From Microcebus murinus (lineage: Eukaryota; Chordata; Mammalia; Primates; Cheirogaleidae): a stretch of 64,000 nucleotides of DNA. The notes under the pieces are model-generated. The model was not told where the DNA came from. It saw nothing but the letters and a program-made list of their open reading frames with translations, and ran no database searches. Positions 35,060 through 46,155 of this stretch are shown here, in pieces; within the stretch, counting starts at the first letter, position 1, and each line of letters starts with the position of its first letter. The stretch covers positions 67,496,501 through 67,560,500 of the forward strand of contig NC_134109.1 in the NCBI RefSeq assembly GCF_040939455.1. The letters run 5' to 3'. Both the position numbers and the translations under genes were made by a program.

Positions 35060-35530
35060 ACTGCCATCAATTTGCAATGATGGGACATTTGGTTGCCAAA
35101 GGAAGCAACAAATACAACCCAGAATTATGGTATCTCTGAGAAAAAAAATGTGCTACTATGGCAAGAAGTACTTTGAGGAGATTTACACCGAAACCCACAC
35201 TCAGCTCTGCTCCAAAATAATAACGTGGATTCTTTACAAATTTTTCTAACCCTGTGCAGGGCAATGCAAAAGACAAATGCATTGTTGTACCACAATGAAA
35301 TAGATTCACTATATAGGAGGTGGGGAACTTATAATGGGTATTTGAAATACATGCAAAAGTAAACAGGAGAAATGGCAGTTTTGTGAGCAATTAATGCTAT
35401 CCATAATTACAATGTGCAAACAAAGAAACCACCAGGGGACAATTGCACAATAATGAGATTTGGGGGTATTAATTCTTCTCTGAAATGGTAAGAATACAAT
35501 TTTTATAAAAACAACAACAGTCAAAACAAA
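35060..35530. promoter_or_regulatory. Candidate conserved non-coding segment
   Basis: Repeat-free block with homeobox-like and SOX/HMG-like words ('gagcaattaatgctatccat', 'cataattacaatg', 'aacaaagaaaccaccagggg', 'acaattgcacaataatgag'). A 107-codon minus-strand frame (35067-35390) begins with a hydrophobic stretch but lacks any known domain. Coding versus regulatory cannot be decided; regulatory is preferred. Confidence 0.28.
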
Positions 35531-36244
35531 AGCACCAAATAGAAAGATGGAGACTGCTACTATTTATTCTAGGATATTTTACTTTGGAAAATTGAAAATT
35601 AAAACATCAAAGTAGCATTAAATACCTGAGTGATGCCATGACTCCCTCATCTCCCTATCTTCTCTGCCCTCTGTTTTATCTCCCAGTTTAAACTGCGCCT
35701 TTAGGCAGAATATCTTTATGTTCTATTGTAATTTATGCTTACATGCAAACCCATTTGTAAACTAGGGAGAATTCAAAGTGGATGTTCATTTGTACAACTG
35801 GCTTCTAGGCCAGGGGTGACAGTTACTGCATCTAAATCCTAGCTCTTCAAGAAAAGAAAAATGCTACATGGGACTAAGAATGACCACCAAATAAGAGCAT
35901 TGAAAGGACTTTCTGTCAAGACAGAATGTTTAATGTCTGCTTTTCTACTTACACTTATTTTTTCCCAGAATACAAAATACACTTAGTGAAGAAATTTATA
36001 AAATAAATCTTCAACACAATATCACTACCAAGAAATAAATACTGCAATCCTTCAATGTAACTATATCTCTCCAGAATCTTTTTCTGTCCATATATTTGTA
36101 TATATAAATATCTTTGGGATCATGATATATATATTTTGGATATTATATATTGCTTTATAACCTGCAATTATTACATTGTATTCGAAATATTTCCCAACCT
36201 CTAAAAGCTACAAAGTTTTCTATTAAATGGCAAACCATAATTTA
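35531..36244. other. Unassigned AT-rich sequence
   Basis: Includes an ATA-rich low-complexity stretch at ~36090-36160. Confidence 0.5.
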
Positions 36245-36610
36245 TGCAATCAATCCTTTGTTTATTCACTTAACAAATATGCAATGAGCATCTACCCTGT
36301 AACACATGTTATAGGTCTAATGCAGCAAAGATGGATAAGGAATGTTTCCTGACTTCAAGGTATAAAATGATCACTATGATACTTAATACTTTGAACCACA
36401 CCATATATAATTGGTTGCTGGTCCCAGAAGAGTGTGCCTACCATTTTCAAAGAGGGTTCAGGAATGTCTTCACAGATGAAATAGAAAATAATGTGGGTTT
36501 TGTAGGTGAATAAAAGTTAACAGAGCAATCAAGTGGGGATGAGAATTTTGGACAGAAAGAAGAGCATCTATAAAGGTATGGAGACAGAAAGTCAATGGTG
36601 GGATTACCAC
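36245..36610 (+). mobile_element. L2 fragment
   Basis: 'tttattcacttaacaaatat', 'gcaatgagcatctaccctgt', 'ttccataaggaatg'-like and 'cttcacagatgaaatagaaa' follow the L2 'ttgagcacctactatgtgcc...' and downstream order. Confidence 0.6.
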
Positions 36611-38390
36611 ACAAAAAAGATTAAGTTCTCCTCAACTTTTAACAATTATCCATTGTAATGCTCACAGACACCTATAAAAGTAATGTGATTGGGCTTTATC
36701 AAATTAGTGGAGCAATCCTTTTTTCCTAACATCTAATTTTTGAAACCCTGGTTTTATTTATGCTCCTAAGTCCTTCCGAGTATGGTCAAACCATCTGGTT
36801 TGATGTCAGAAAGAAGGCAAAAATGGATTCTGAACAATACTTTAGATAATATCAATTATGAAGGGAGATACAATTTAGTAAACTGGCTTTTATCCTAAAA
36901 TATACTGTCTCTAATTATTAAAAAGAGGGAAAGACAAATACTAAAAGCATAACACTAAGTAAAGGTAGAACAAATACATAGTATGGTTCAAGGTTATCCA
37001 AAGAGCATTATCAATTCTTGAATTCAGACTATAGTATAACGGACAATAATTGCTCTGTAAGCGCTATTTGGGATTAAGCACAAACAACTCTTCTGAGGCT
37101 GTTGAATCTGCAGATCAAAGTCATATATAAAATTCCTGTTCTGTGTCTCTTTGGAGCTATTTGGATTTATCCTTTGATTACCTACTTAGATATAGTCCAG
37201 CTGACTTTGGAGTCATTACCTACAGTGGGTAATATCAGTCTATTTCGAGAACTGACACCTTGGCTTCTAGGATTTCTTCTCAGCCACAACAATAGTGTTT
37301 GGCTCCCTGTAGAGCTGGTGGCATACCTGCTCTTCCATAAATGTGTGATTCTTTAACTGGATGCTTCTGAAAATTTGTGACAATATGGTTGTTATAAAGC
37401 AGACCTATAAACCAGAGCAGAACATTTCCAACAGTGACATGACAAGTAAGATGTTTACCAAACAAGTAAACATGAAGTTCCCCCTCCCCCAAAAATGGCG
37501 GTGCCAAAGTACAGTTTGTACTCACATACCACTGTTCTGAGATCTACACTGGTTGATCTATGAGTCTTAAACTAGAAAAAGAGCCACGCAAATACTTTCC
37601 CATAGCCCTTGCCATGAAGGGGTGTGTGGGACTCCCAACTGAGAAAGAACTCGATCCCCTGTGTTTGGGGGAATGCATCCTTACTGCAAAGCAGAGAGAT
37701 TGTGACAATGGAACAACAAGCAAGACGATGCTCTCCTCTGACAAGAGGCGTCCACTACTGCACTTGTCAATTTAATACGAATCATTTTAAGCTTTTAGTG
37801 CCTGATGAGGGAATTAAATTTTACTAGTTATTTCCATAGAAACTAAAGAGTTTGCAGAGATATTCAGCATTTGATTTCATAATCACATCTTCCTAGATGT
37901 TACTTTCAAAAAAACAGCATTGGTTTTCAAGGACTGGGAACTGAGAGCAGAAAGAGCCTGATGGAAAGAAATGAGTTACTTGAAACTGCTATAGTCTATT
38001 AATCAGCTGATATTTAAAAATTAAATCAATGTGTTTATTATAATCCAGTTTCAGAAAAGAAATATGTCAATATGTATGTGCACATAAACTGCCTCCAGAT
38101 TCCCACTTGTGGTAAACATGCCTAAATATTTTTCAAGCTATAAAAGGAAACCCAAATAAATACCAGCTGTGCAGGTTTATCTAGGAACAGAAAAAAATAT
38201 GGAAAGAAGAAAAAGAAGTCACTGCTATATCATTTATATAAAACGAACCAAAAAGATTATAAAGTAGGGATAATGGGTTGTAGTGTTAAAAAGATACAGA
38301 AATAAACAGCTTCTTGGTTCCATACTAGAATCTTGTACTGTTACTTGTACAGAGAATTGACAGTAGAGTCACATAGGATCCGTTTTAGTG
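36611..38390. other. Unassigned sequence
   Basis: Small frames only (60-84 codons). Overlapping frames at 37280-37827 on both strands are without domains. Confidence 0.45.
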
Positions 38391-38394
38391 AAAA

Positions 38395-38645
38395 GGTCAC
38401 TTCTGCTTCTCTGTCTTCTCTCTCTTTCCCTCTGTATCTCCCCTTTTTCTCTGTATCTTTTCCTTTCTCCGTCAGTCTCAATCTCTCTGTGCCTTGCATG
38501 TGAATTTGTCTGTCTCACTTTGTGTCTCTGTCTATACCTTCCTTTGTGTGAGAGTGTGTGTGTCTGTCTCTTACACTTTCTCCTTTCCCTCTTTCTTTCT
38601 GTCTTAACAAGGATCTCTCTCCCTCTTCTCTGTCCCTAACCCACA
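38395..38645. repeat. Pyrimidine-rich (TCTCTG/TCTT)n low-complexity tract
   Basis: About 250 bp strongly biased to C and T on the plus strand, with recurrent 'tctctgt', 'ctctctttccctc' and 'gtgtgtgtctgtctc'. The 83-codon Leu/Ser/Cys-rich frame across it is a by-product of the composition. Polypurine/polypyrimidine tracts of this kind can form triplex (H-DNA). Confidence 0.85.
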
Positions 38646-38999
38646 CTGACTTTTCTGCTTCCAAATGCACAAAAGCAAACAAGAAAGCCCTAGGCCTTGT
38701 TTACATTACTTCTCAGAGAACAAAGGCTAATTAAATTGAGTCCAAATTTTAGGTTCCCAAGAGAGACAATCTAATTGGCCCCAGGTTGGATCAGACATAT
38801 ATACATTTAGTTCAAACAACTGAGGTCATAGAAGGGCACATGGAGCCTCCTAGTACCAACATGGTCTTAGGGCTACATGTTGGATGGAGGGGCAGAGACC
38901 ATTCTCAGACAAAGGGGCCTGGGTAAGGAAATATCCTTCAGTGCCATTGGCACCTTATTCATGAAGACTTTACCAATTAATCTAGGTCAAAAGATGTTC
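38646..38999. other. Unassigned sequence
   Basis: No repeat or gene recognised. Confidence 0.5.
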
Positions 39000-39190
39000 T
39001 ACTTAGCACTTAAGTATATGACACTTTGGTACTTGCTAGTTGTGTGATCTTGAGAAAGCTATTTTTCTCTCTTATCTTTAGTATTAAGAGCTTCAATTCA
39101 CTGAATTGAAGACTGAATATGTGACTAGGTGACAGTATTTACAACTGAGGTTGGCACAGGGTCAGTGCCCAATAAGAGTACATTGCCCCT
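39000..39190 (+). mobile_element. MIR SINE, diverged
   Basis: 'acttgctagttgtgtgatct', 'tgagaaagctatttttctct' and 'ggttggcacagggtcagtgc' then 'ccaataagagtac' correspond to MIR. A further MIR/L2-like tail ('ctaggcacagaacaagttct') sits at 39255-39330. Confidence 0.65.
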
Positions 39191-39639
39191 TTGGGGGCTC
39201 TATCTTGTCATCTGTTTCTGGTCTTTTAAAAGAGTTTATACTAGCTGAGTGGCCCCCACAATAGCTAGCACATTGCTAGGCACAGAACAAGTTCTCAAAA
39301 AATCCCTGTTGATTAGTCAATTATGTAAATATTCTTAGGTGCCTGAAAACTAAAACTCTAATGTTGCATTGTTGCATTTCTAATTCTACTTTAAAAAAAA
39401 AAAAGATGTACAAAGGATTCTTGATGGACAAAAGGAACCTATGATCAGACATCAAATGAATAACTAAAGGTAAATGCTATCAAAGGATGGTTTGGGATTT
39501 TGCCCTTATGATCACAGATTTCTAGAATAAATGCTGAGGCAGACAGTATTGCTCACATGCATAATAATGCCATATGTATTTGACTCTGTGCTGACTGTAG
39601 TAGTCTCAAGACTTCAACATGACTTTGAAGTGTTTAGAG
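39191..39639. other. Mostly unassigned sequence
   Basis: Contains a poly(A) run of 12 at about 39393-39404. No gene. Confidence 0.5.
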
Positions 39640-39805
39640 AAGGACCATAACACCACTATCAAATCCTCCCAATCATATAAACAAAATATAAATTTCATAA
39701 GCACAGAGCACTTGTCTGTTTTCCTCCCTGCCATATCTCTGGCATAACAGAGGAGATGATCAGTGTATGCTGGTAAAATAAGTGAATTAGCGAAATGAAC
39801 GAACA
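39640..39805 (+). mobile_element. L2 3' end
   Basis: 'agcacagagcacttgtctgt', 'tttcctccctgccatatctc', 'gatgatcagtgtatgctggt' and 'gaatta(g)cgaaatgaacgaa' are the L2 terminal motif order. Confidence 0.65.
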
Positions 39806-39839
39806 AACCCTAACTCCAAATCCAGTAGGGACAGCTTAT

Positions 39840-40020
39840 GGGCACATGACCTACACAGCTGCATAGGGCTCCCTATTTTGAAGGAACTCATGCTTGGTTT
39901 AATGCTCGTTGGTTGTCATCTTGAAGTTCTTAACCATTTTTGAACAAGGGGCTTCTGGTTTTCATTTTTCCCTGGGCCCAGCAATTATTTAACTAGTCTT
40001 GCAACCCCAGGGTAGGTAAA
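39840..40020 (+). repeat. Unnamed ancient interspersed repeat, piece 3
   Basis: 'tgcttggtttaatgctcgtt', 'cttgaagttcttaaccattt', 'gaacaaggggcttctggttt' and 'catttttccctgggcccagc' align with 6670-6730 and with 7530-7600. It is the copy that joins the two halves seen separately at the left of the window. Confidence 0.55.
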
Positions 40021-40338
40021 CAAATACTGGGTGACCATCATCAGCCTCTCTCACTGTTCAGCAGTAAGCCCAAAGAAATGGCCCCAGAAAGGGGGATGGT
40101 TACACTGAAACAGCTGTGAAGCCCCCACAGAGATGTAGGCCCAAGTCACAGATGTCTTAGTCTTGCCACCCAATGCCTCCTGAAGTTCCCTGGCAGTTTC
40201 TGCTTCACTATCCTACCAGGTTCTGGCTTTGTCTCTCAGGGAAGATGCCAACATTATGGACAAATGCCTCCTGGGCTCCAAATACACTGCTTCTGATTTG
40301 CTTACTCAATCACAAAGGCCATTAGTGCCTCTTACCAA
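40021..40338. other. Unassigned sequence
   Basis: Moderate GC, no frame or repeat recognised. Confidence 0.5.
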
Positions 40339-40352
40339 CCCCCCCCCCCCCC
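40339..40352 (+). repeat. C14 homopolymer
   Basis: Fourteen consecutive C. Long C/G runs are rare in AT-rich DNA and prone to slippage and sequencing error. Confidence 0.9.
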
Positions 40353-41744
40353 GTAGCTTAATATTGTGGCTACTCTATTAACTGTGTATTTTAATTAGGA
40401 TTTGGGGGTATCAATTTTGTTGATAAGTACAGTATAGGTTTCAAATCAAAGCAAGCCAAATAACTCATGGTAATTTCAAGATATGTCATGTATCAAGCTA
40501 TGGCACATATTTTATGGCTAAATGTTGGCATATTAAATTCCCAGTAGCATGAACAGTTAATGGAAAAAATTTTTAAATCATTATAATCTATACTTTATAG
40601 CATGCCTCTATTTGACATGTTTTTCTTTTCAAATATCATTTTCATTATTTTTTATTTTAATAGAGTGGTAATCTTCAATTCAAGCACCCTGTCTCTGATC
40701 ATAATATATGTTCTCACTTCCAATGAAAATTTGCTCTTGTCACATAAGAATCCACTGTTATTAGATTCTATTGCAATAATTTATTAATATCAAGTCTATT
40801 AAATGATGACACATTGGACATAGAAAAATATTCTATACTGAAGAAATCATTTTGCTTCAGAAATTTTGAGTTCTTTTAAAATTATTTGGAAGCATTAATA
40901 ATTATTTTAGAAGAGTTGTTACAGAAAAGAATAGGGCAAACATTTGAGACTAACAAAGACCATCAGTAACTCTGTTAACTATTCTGAATTTACTTATTAG
41001 TTTCAATCTTTCTCTAGCCTATCACATTTTAAATGCCCCTATTAAAATTACACAAAGTCCACAAGGTATTAAAAAATCAAGTTAATGAGTGAGAATGAGA
41101 TTTATTCCTATCCACTAAATTATGTAGAACAGTTCTCCTTCGAATCTCTCTCAATTATTAACTCTCCTGAATCTTTTTTAGTCTTCCCTGGTCTAGCATA
41201 ACATTTCTGGAGAAGACAAGAGATAATGTAACTCTTTTTGGACATTCACTAACCATACATCTCTGTTCTGCCTTGCTTTCCTCCCATGGCTCACTCACCT
41301 CTTCTGCCCTTTGTTCTTATAATTCATCTGTCTGATATAGAAAAAGGACATCCTAACCTGAGCATTGAGCACCCTGCATAGAGAATGTTAAGCTCAATTT
41401 TCTAAAACACTGTTAAACTAAAAATAGCTTCCATTTACAAATAAAAGAACAAATGCTGAATTGGGAAGAAACTTTCTGTAGATATATCAGTGAGTCAACA
41501 GTGGATCTCTCCTCAGTAAAAACAAATTTAATACTCTCATCACTAACAACTCCAAAATGTATGAGTAAACCATTGTTATGCTAAGCTTTAGCATGCTTAT
41601 TGGTGATAACTGTTTTAGGACATACATAACACTTGTCACTATTACCAATTTTTGAAGAAAGAAACAATAAGCAAACTTTCACTAGGACTGAGAATACGAT
41701 GTGTAATTAAATCAGGAGTGATTCCGTATGTTAATTCTCCCATC
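40353..41744. other. Unassigned AT-rich sequence
   Basis: No repeat family or coding signal seen. Confidence 0.5.
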
Positions 41745-41915
41745 TACTGTTGTATAGCTTTCCATTGCCTACAGGACTAAGTTTGAGTCCAGACCCTCAC
41801 CTGGTATCAAACTACATATCCTGCCTAATTTCCAATACATACCTTATATGTTAGACATACTGAAGATGCCAGTTACTAAGCCTTTGTCTCAGTTCCAAAT
41901 CTATCTTTCTACATA
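41745..41915 (+). mobile_element. L2 fragment, 5' part of a split copy
   Basis: 'tagctttccattgcctacag', 'gactaagtttgagtccagac' and 'caaactacatatcctgccta' match the L2 'ccattgcctacaggataaagtcc' segment. The following L2 segment resumes at about 42490. Confidence 0.65.
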
Positions 41916-42485
41916 CTCAGCTTAGTGATGCTAAAGCTGGGACTCAGCAAATAGCGTTTCTGCATTGCCAGTGTCTCCCTGTTAAGTTCAGTCAATAGAG
42001 AGAGGCTGCAAGACTAGCAAAGGAAGAAAGGAATTACTCTTTCCTGCTTGTTTCATGTGTGCTTCCGGTTTATTTCCTGTTCCTGTGAGCATCACCCTAG
42101 CAGTGCTCCTGTGCCCCAGAAGTGGCAGTTTCTTTCCATAAAAGCAGCTGAATTCTGTTTGCAATTTTTCTGCCACTTACAGAACTACTCTCACAGGGGA
42201 CCCCCTCAGAGATACGAGCACCAGTGACCTCACTTCCCCTCACATGTCTGAGTCCCAGACCCACAGGCGCCTTTTCTAGATTTCTAGGTTTTTAATAATT
42301 CCAACTTCATTGAATTGTTTCTCTAGCCCCGAATCCTACAATTACTGTCCCTGTAACATGTTACTGTTTTCTTTTTTGTTATAGTTATCTAGTTAATGAC
42401 TTTCTGCCTAATTGAAACTCTTTACATTAAATGCAGACTGATACACAGAAGTAGGAGGCATGTTTAATGTACTTTGACACCTTGG
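41916..42485. other. Sequence inserted in or between L2 pieces, unidentified
   Basis: About 570 bp with different composition (GC-moderate 41940-42280), separating two L2 pieces that would be near-adjacent in the consensus. Probably an old insertion, maybe LTR- or DNA-transposon-derived. Family not recognised. Confidence 0.4.
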
Positions 42486-42489
42486 TGTT

Positions 42490-42815
42490 TTTGTACACTC
42501 CTCTGGAATACTGTCATTGTTCTCTGGAGACATATGCTTAAGTGTTCTCCAATACCCAGCTTAAATATTACTTCTGTAATGCTTTCCTTGACCTTCCTTA
42601 AACAGAATCACTCCCTTATGATGAGTACAATTTCAGTGTAAAGTCTGCTATATTCCACTTAATACTATAATTATTTAAACAACTTTATGTTCCACTAGAC
42701 TATGAACTCTATAGAAGCCTAGTCTATGCCTTAATTCATTCCTGTATCCATAGTATCAACGCATTCTTTGGCATATGAAAGAAATATCATAAATGCTCAC
42801 TTTATTTGTTTTGTG
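42490..42815 (+). mobile_element. L2 fragment, 3' part of a split copy
   Basis: 'cagcttaaatattacttctg', 'taatgctttccttgaccttc', 'ccactagactatgaactcta' and 'tcataaatgctcac' are L2 3' end motifs. Confidence 0.7.
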
Positions 42816-43182
42816 CTAATAAACTAGAAAATTCTTTGAGTAGATGTAAAGATGGCCTTTAGTTCCATCATATAAGGCTTTTGTTCATGTTGTGTAAAAA
42901 AAAAGGATACTTGGAAAGATGGCAAATCAAGGAAAATTCCCATACTGCGTAGTTAACTTTATCTCAAATTCCATCTTTAAAAAGTATGTATCACAGTACC
43001 TGATATATAATAAGCATAAACTAAATGTTAGCTATGACTTTTTAACTTTCATTACTCAATAACTAACACTGGCTCTCTATTTATGATTGACTTAAGTCCT
43101 CAATAGGGTATTCAAGATACTTAATACAGCATAAATTATTTTATCTCCCACTGACTCGTATTTTGACCTCCCACACCAGGAG
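42816..43182. other. Unassigned AT-rich sequence
   Basis: Small poly(A) run near 42897. A MIR-like tail ('cagtacctgatatataataa') lies at ~42995. No gene. Confidence 0.45.
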
Positions 43183-43465
43183 TTGGCCTACTCTAGTCCA
43201 CCCTGCCACTATTTTTATAAATAAAGTGTTATTGTACCACTGCCATATTCATTCACTTAGGTATTGTTAGCTTCAAACCCACCTATACAATTTTCTATGT
43301 CTACTACTAACAAGTACACTATTGTCTGTGTGTATTATCTATGACTCTTTTCACACTACACAAGCTGAGTTTGGTAGTTATGACAGAGATTACATGCCCC
43401 ACAAATCCCAATGTATTTATTAACATGATATGTCCCTTTGTTTGTTGACCTCTGCTGTAGACTAC
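43183..43465 (+). mobile_element. hAT-Charlie non-autonomous element, with insertion
   Basis: 'gttggcctactctagtccac', 'tttataaataaagtgttatt', 'ccatattcattcacttaggt', 'atgactcttttcacactaca', 'tagttatgacagagattaca' and the end 'gttgacctctgctgtag' follow the common Charlie-type MITE that begins 'ggtcggcaaact' and ends 'tttgccgacccctg'. About 60 bp near 43265-43330 is extra relative to that order. Confidence 0.65.
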
Positions 43466-43584
43466 TGCCAAACAAGAATTACAACTTGATTGCCCACACA
43501 TAATCCATATCACTTGCCATTCCTATATTCTCCAATTTTTTCCTGTATATGCTATTAGTCCTTGAATATAGTCTCACATATTTA

Positions 43585-44092
43585 TGAGACACAAATATCA
43601 CATACCTACTCTGTATATATTGTGTGTATGCTAAAGGAAATCTATCACCCTCAAAGAAGGGAATATAATAAAATGGAATTAAAAGAGAAAAAAAAGAATA
43701 CAATTGGCCAGAGGAATGGAACAAACAGCAGTCTGCCTATCAATAGCCTTTAGGCATCTCTATCCATGTGGTAGAGTCTCCCTTCCAACTGACCAACCCC
43801 TCAAGCTATTATAGATTTTGCCCATTTGCAACAAGCCAATTCTTGGTCTTTTCTCCAAGAATAAATAAATATCACTAGTTATGTGTGTTTAGATTCCTCC
43901 ACAATGTATCCAGTATGAGATGAGACTTAAGTTCTCAGGGTCTCATCTTAAATATTCAACAATTTTCATCAAAATTTGCATAGCTCTCATTGATGGTGGC
44001 CAAGAAAAAGACATAAGGAAGGAAGAATACAAGAAAATATTTGACCTAAATAAAAGGCATTTGGGGCCATTTGGGCACATTTATTGATGTAA
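43585..44092 (+). repeat. Direct duplication, copy A
   Basis: Matches 45660-46155 at roughly 97% with about a dozen substitutions and three short indels. Not recognised as a known transposon, and no terminal repeats or target duplications are apparent. A 63-codon frame within it is not conserved in length between the copies. Confidence 0.95.
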
Positions 44093-45489
44093 TGTTGACC
44101 CCAGTTAGTGGGTCAACACAAAGGCTAGTTACTTTCCTTGAAGTTACTAACACTGCTCAATCAAAAGAGATAATTCTTGATTTGACAAGTTATCTAAAAT
44201 AATCAAATCACATTTAAAACTGTATTTGGAAGATTGTGGGAAACTGACGACTTTTAAGATTAGCAGCTAAGATATTGAAAGCCTTAGGATCGGAATATGG
44301 CATTAGCCATTGATTTGAGCTAATGAGACTATGAGGTGATTCACCTTAACTTTCCTCCAAAGTTATTAGCCACAGAATTATTTTCTAGAATTGTTCTGTT
44401 AGTGATTATAAAGCCAATAACAGGAGATCTGAAGTCAGAGTAAATTCGGGCTTCTTTGATAATTAGACAAAACCTTGGTCTTTATCTTAATATACTCTGA
44501 TTACTTTTATATCTAAGATAAATTAGGAAACTATAAAAGTATACAATGCAATAAATATGTTTGATTACATAAATACAATGGAATTATATATGTGCTACAG
44601 ACAGTAGTACAGAAGTGATGCATTATTTTGCCTTAATAAAATTGGAATTGATTCTATTTACCCTGCTTAAGTTATCACTTAAGAACCTTTTTTTAAAAAA
44701 ATTCTAAAGCAGTAGACTCCTTTAGAAATGCTTCTCAGTTAACAAAAGACCTCCATTTAAGAAAGCAAAAGTGCTATTCATATTAATTTCACTGACTCCA
44801 GTAACATTTTTTTCCAAAGTTGTATGTTAATGAGTCATGGTCAAGTCATCTGGTAGACAACTCCCATCTAATCAAAGAAGCCCAAGATTCAAAGCATAAT
44901 CTTCTAAAATACATGTGAAAAGATTGGCTTAACTCAGCATGCTTTTCTCTCTTTATTTTATGATGCCCTGATACCTTGAGTGATATTAATCATAGCATAG
45001 CACCATCAATATCACCTGCCTTGTTATTTCAACTTGGCAGATTATCTCATGCAAAAGCAATAATTAAGCATCTACATGAAAAATGAGAAGGTTTCAAAAA
45101 CCCTGGGGTTCATTCTATTCTTCAAATATGCCATGCTTTTTATCTATGAAAATGAGTTACTACTGTTCAGGAGCAGACACTAGCTAACAAATTTATAAGA
45201 TATAGAATCTAGCAACCTGATCACATGGGATATGACTCTCAGAACATAACAATGCTGTATAAAAGAGTTAAAGACAGTCCATTTACATGGAAAATTGAAA
45301 ATGAAACCTTGGGACAATAATACTTTGGTCTGACCCCAATAGCAGCACTACAAGAGTAAATACACAGATTTATATTTGGAAAGATACAAGGGAAAGTTGT
45401 TCAAATAACAACTTACTTTATCAGAATGTCAGTGTTGTTGACTCAGTATAGTTTTGATATTTTAATGTTTTATAGAAGCATACCACATA
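44093..45489. other. Spacer between the duplicates, unassigned
   Basis: AT-rich, repeat family not recognised, no frame of note. Confidence 0.5.
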
Positions 45490-45494
45490 AAATG

Positions 45495-45640
45495 TTACCA
45501 TTAGATATCTCCATTTTGTAGATGAGGAAAAAGAAGCCCAAAGAATTGCAGTGCCTTGTCCAAAAATTTCACAACTTATTAGCAGTACTGGAGTATGGAT
45601 TGTAACCTACATCTCCTTGGAATCTATTAACTATTTGTCT
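45495..45640 (-). mobile_element. MIR SINE, antisense, partial
   Basis: 'atctccattttgtagatgag', 'gaaaaagaagcccaaagaat' and 'cactggagtatggattgtaa'-like order is reverse-complement MIR. Confidence 0.6.
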
Positions 45641-45659
45641 AAGTTGGGTTAGTTATTTG

Positions 45660-46155
45660 GAGACACGAATATCACATACCTATTCTGTATATATTGTGTG
45701 TATGCTAAAGGAAATCTATCACCCTCAAAGAAGGGAATATAATAAAATAGAATTAAAAGAGAAAAAAAGAATACAATTGGCCAGAGGAATGGAACAAACA
45801 GCAGTCCGCCTATCAATAGCCTTTAGGCATCTCTATCCATGTGGTAGAGTCTCCCTTCCAACTGACCAACCCCTCAAGCTATTATAGATTTTGCCCATTT
45901 GCAACAAGCCAATTCTTGGTCTTTTCTCCAAGAATAAATAAATATCACTAGTTATGTGTGTTTAGGTTCCTCCACAATGTATGAGATGAGATTTAAGTTC
46001 TCAGGATCTCATCTTAAATATTCAACGATTTTCAAAATTTGCATAGCTCTCATTGATGGTGGCCAAGAAAAAGACATAAGGAAGGAAGAATACAAGAAAA
46101 TATTTGACCTAAATAAAAGACATTCGGGGCCATTTGGGAAAATTTATTGATGTAA
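45660..46155 (+). repeat. Direct duplication, copy B
   Basis: Second copy, same orientation, starting 2,075 bp after copy A. Relative to A it lacks 7 bp around 'tccagta', 3 bp in 'ttcatcaaa' and one A of a homopolymer. Confidence 0.95.

Noticed and set aside
38388..38639. Leu/Ser/Cys-rich 83-residue frame resembling a membrane protein
   Set aside because: It is the direct consequence of the CT-rich low-complexity tract.
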